The notes beneath the pieces were generated by a model. The model was not told the DNA's origin. It was given only the letters and a program-made list of their open reading frames with translations, and made no database searches. Position numbers and translations under genes: made by a program. A stretch of 64,000 nucleotides of DNA from Labilithrix sp. (lineage in GTDB: Bacteria > Myxococcota_A > Polyangia > Polyangiales > Polyangiaceae), in contig JAHBWE010000011.1 of assembly GCA_019637155.1 (NCBI GenBank), positions 124,001 through 188,000 of the forward strand, read 5' to 3'. Shown in pieces: positions 62,333 through 64,000 of the stretch; positions within the stretch are counted from its first letter, which is position 1; every line of letters starts with the position of its first letter.

Positions 62333-64000
62333 ATGCGCCTTCGCAGTCTTTGTGCCGCCGGCCCCGTCGCCGCCCTCCTCTTGTTCGTCGCCTGCAGCGA
62401 TCAGGTGAACCCGTCCGGCGTGAAGGTCCCGCCCGGCGAGATCGACGGCGGCAGGCCGACGACGGAGAAGACGGAGAACCCCGACGGCACCGCGACGAAG
62501 CACCTCTGCAAGGTCGCGAAGAAGGGCGACGCGCAGAAGCTCATCACCGGCACGTTGCTCCTCCCCGCCGGTCCGGCCGAAGGCGAGCTCCTGATCGACG
62601 ACAAGGGCATCATCGCGTGCGCGGCGCCGGACTGCGCAGAGGCGCCGGGCTACGACGACGCGACGCGGATCGACTGCACCGAGGTCGTGATCTCGCCGGG
62701 GCTCATCAACGCGCACGACCACATCTCGTTCGCGAACAACCCGCCTTTGCCGGCGAGCGAGGAGCGCTACGAGCATCGTCACGACTGGCGGAAGGGCAAG
62801 CGCTCGCACACGCCGATCCCGCAGAACGCGCCGAAGTTCGAGAACGCGGTCGAGGCGGCGGAGCTCCGCTTCATCATGAGCGGCGTCACGTCGACCGCGA
62901 GCGGCGGCGGCGCGGGCAGCGGCGCGGACCGCTTCCTCCGCAACATCGACTCCAACGCGAAGCAGACCGAGAGCTTGCCGATCACGCTCGCGGTCTCGGA
63001 CACGTTCCCGCTCGGCGACAGCGGCGGCGCGCTCTCGAAGACGTGCGCCGGCTTCTCGAGCAGCCGCAAGAAGGCGACCGACATCGCGTCGATGAAGGGT
63101 TACCTCCCGCACATCGCGGAGGGCATCGACGAAGAGGCGCACGCGGAGTTCACCTGCCAGAGCGACGGGGTGAACGACCTCATCCAGCGCCAGACCGCGG
63201 TCGTGCACGGCGTGGCGGTGACGCCCGAAGACGTGAAGAAGTACCGCGACGACCTCTCGATCCTCATCTGGTCGCCGCGCTCGAACGTCTCGCTCTACGG
63301 CAACACCGCGCCGATCGGGCTCTACGCGCGGCTCGGCGTGCCGATCGCGCTCGGCACCGACTGGCTCCTCTCCGGCTCGCTCAACATGGCGCGCGAGCTG
63401 AAGTGCGCGGACGACCTGAACAAGAATTACTTCGACGGCGTCCTCACCGATCGCCAGCTCTGGCAGTCGGTGACCGCGAACGCGGCCTACGCGACCGGCA
63501 CGCACGGCGTGATCGGCGAGCTCAAGGCCGGCCTCGTCGCCGACGTCGTCATCTTCGACGCGAGCCACGACGCGAAGGAGTACCGCGCGGTGATCGAGGC
63601 GGGCGTCGAGGACACGATCCTCGTCCTCCGCGGCGGCAAGACGCTCTACGGAGACAGCGAGCTCCTCTCCGAGATCGGCGACGACGACTGCGAGGCGCTC
63701 GCCGTCTGCCGGATCACGAAGCGCGCGTGCGTGAGCAAGGACACTGACGGCAAGAAGACGCTCGCCGATCTCGAGAAGGTCGGCCGCGAGCTCTACCCGC
63801 TCTTCACGTGCAAGGACGAGACGCCGAAGAACGAGCCGTCGTGCGAGCCGGTGCGCGGTCCGACCGCGACCGATCCGAACGCGTCGGTGTACGCCGGCAT
63901 CACCGCCGGCGACAAGGACGGCGACGGCGTGCCGGACGCGGACGACAACTGCCCGAGCACGTTCAACCCGATCCGTCCGATGGACGGCGGCAAGCAGGGC
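62333..64000 (+). CDS. Amidohydrolase lipoprotein with thrombospondin type 3 repeat, 3' end missing
   Basis: The frame from ATG 62333 stays open to the window end, giving 556 residues of a longer protein. Signal peptide with lipobox FVAC (Cys21). The amidohydrolase domain shows the metal site VVISPGLINAHDHISF, TAVVHGVAVTPEDVKK, the catalytic Asp in IALGTDWLLSGSLNMARELK and the C-terminal ELKAGLVADVVIFDAS. Residues about 525-545 begin a calcium-binding thrombospondin type 3 motif (GDKDGDGVPDADDNCPSTFN), as seen in cell-surface proteins of Myxococcota. It likely hydrolyses an imidazolone- or chlorohydrolase-type substrate outside the cell; substrate unknown. Confidence 0.88.
   Translation, partial: MRLRSLCAAGPVAALLLFVACSDQVNPSGVKVPPGEIDGGRPTTEKTENPDGTATKHLCKVAKKGDAQKLITGTLLLPAGPAEGELLIDDKGIIACAAPDCAEAPGYDDATRIDCTEVVISPGLINAHDHISFANNPPLPASEERYEHRHDWRKGKRSHTPIPQNAPKFENAVEAAELRFIMSGVTSTASGGGAGSGADRFLRNIDSNAKQTESLPITLAVSDTFPLGDSGGALSKTCAGFSSSRKKATDIASMKGYLPHIAEGIDEEAHAEFTCQSDGVNDLIQRQTAVVHGVAVTPEDVKKYRDDLSILIWSPRSNVSLYGNTAPIGLYARLGVPIALGTDWLLSGSLNMARELKCADDLNKNYFDGVLTDRQLWQSVTANAAYATGTHGVIGELKAGLVADVVIFDASHDAKEYRAVIEAGVEDTILVLRGGKTLYGDSELLSEIGDDDCEALAVCRITKRACVSKDTDGKKTLADLEKVGRELYPLFTCKDETPKNEPSCEPVRGPTATDPNASVYAGITAGDKDGDGVPDADDNCPSTFNPIRPMDGGKQG

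Overview
The window is very GC-rich bacterial DNA with strong G/C bias at third codon positions. It is densely packed with genes, and long antisense shadow reading frames are everywhere. Several features point to Myxococcota, most likely the Polyangiales side: a myxobacterial outer-membrane beta-barrel family, a protein with an AgmX/PglI-type C-terminal domain, many cysteine-rich lipoproteins, PEGA/TPR proteins, and N-terminal CPxC zinc-ribbon proteins. This placement is inferred from gene families. No rRNA, tRNA, CRISPR array, phage or complete insertion sequence was recognised.

Region 1 (1-11224) is a co-oriented, tightly coupled set of envelope genes: outer-membrane barrel, exported protein, periplasmic TPR protein, lipoprotein, large TPR protein, TPR lipoprotein, small lipoprotein, and an inner-membrane protein with a TonB-like tail. 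Its composition resembles the Glt (gliding) and Nfs (spore coat) trans-envelope machines of Myxococcus. The set is interrupted by two unusual non-coding blocks: a 111-bp tandem duplication (7291-7512), and a 620-bp region holding a cluster of CACAACC/GGTTGTG palindromes followed by a 33-bp minisatellite (8764-9385).

Region 2 (11340-24917) holds a heavy-metal RND efflux pair (adaptor and pump), a half-size TMEM165/GDT1 transporter, an ftsE-ftsX-envC-like division operon, a Cys-rich lipoprotein, a divergent LeuA-like metallolyase/LuxR regulator pair, an ankyrin protein and a shortened GNAT.

Region 3 (23655-37416) contains a molybdenum formate dehydrogenase-like locus (mobA, fdhD, FdhF/YdeP-type oxidoreductase). 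It is flanked on both sides by members of an uncharacterised membrane-protein family; a third member lies at 36169-37416. Between them are a six-PAS histidine kinase built from five tandem 363-bp repeats, its response regulator, a FadL-like porin and a Cys-rich lipoprotein.

Region 4 (37441-54341) holds grpE-dnaK, a PcrA/UvrD helicase, three small zinc-ribbon or pilus-domain proteins, an esterase lipoprotein, phosphomannomutase-prmC-PEGA-glycosidase genes, a frameshifted HATPase/STAS-like regulator, a polysaccharide deacetylase and a TlpA-like thioredoxin.

Region 5 (54395-64000) holds a type II toxin-antitoxin remnant with a truncated toxin, a PilB/GspE-type ATPase coupled to a Ycf46-like AAA protein and HflX, a DUF1554-like lipoprotein, a radical SAM protein, and the 5' part of an amidohydrolase lipoprotein that runs off the window.

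The least explained items are the Glt/Nfs-like module with its repeat-laden spacers, the three-copy membrane family around the formate dehydrogenase genes, and a dispersed 34-nt palindromic repeat at 53492 and 60231.
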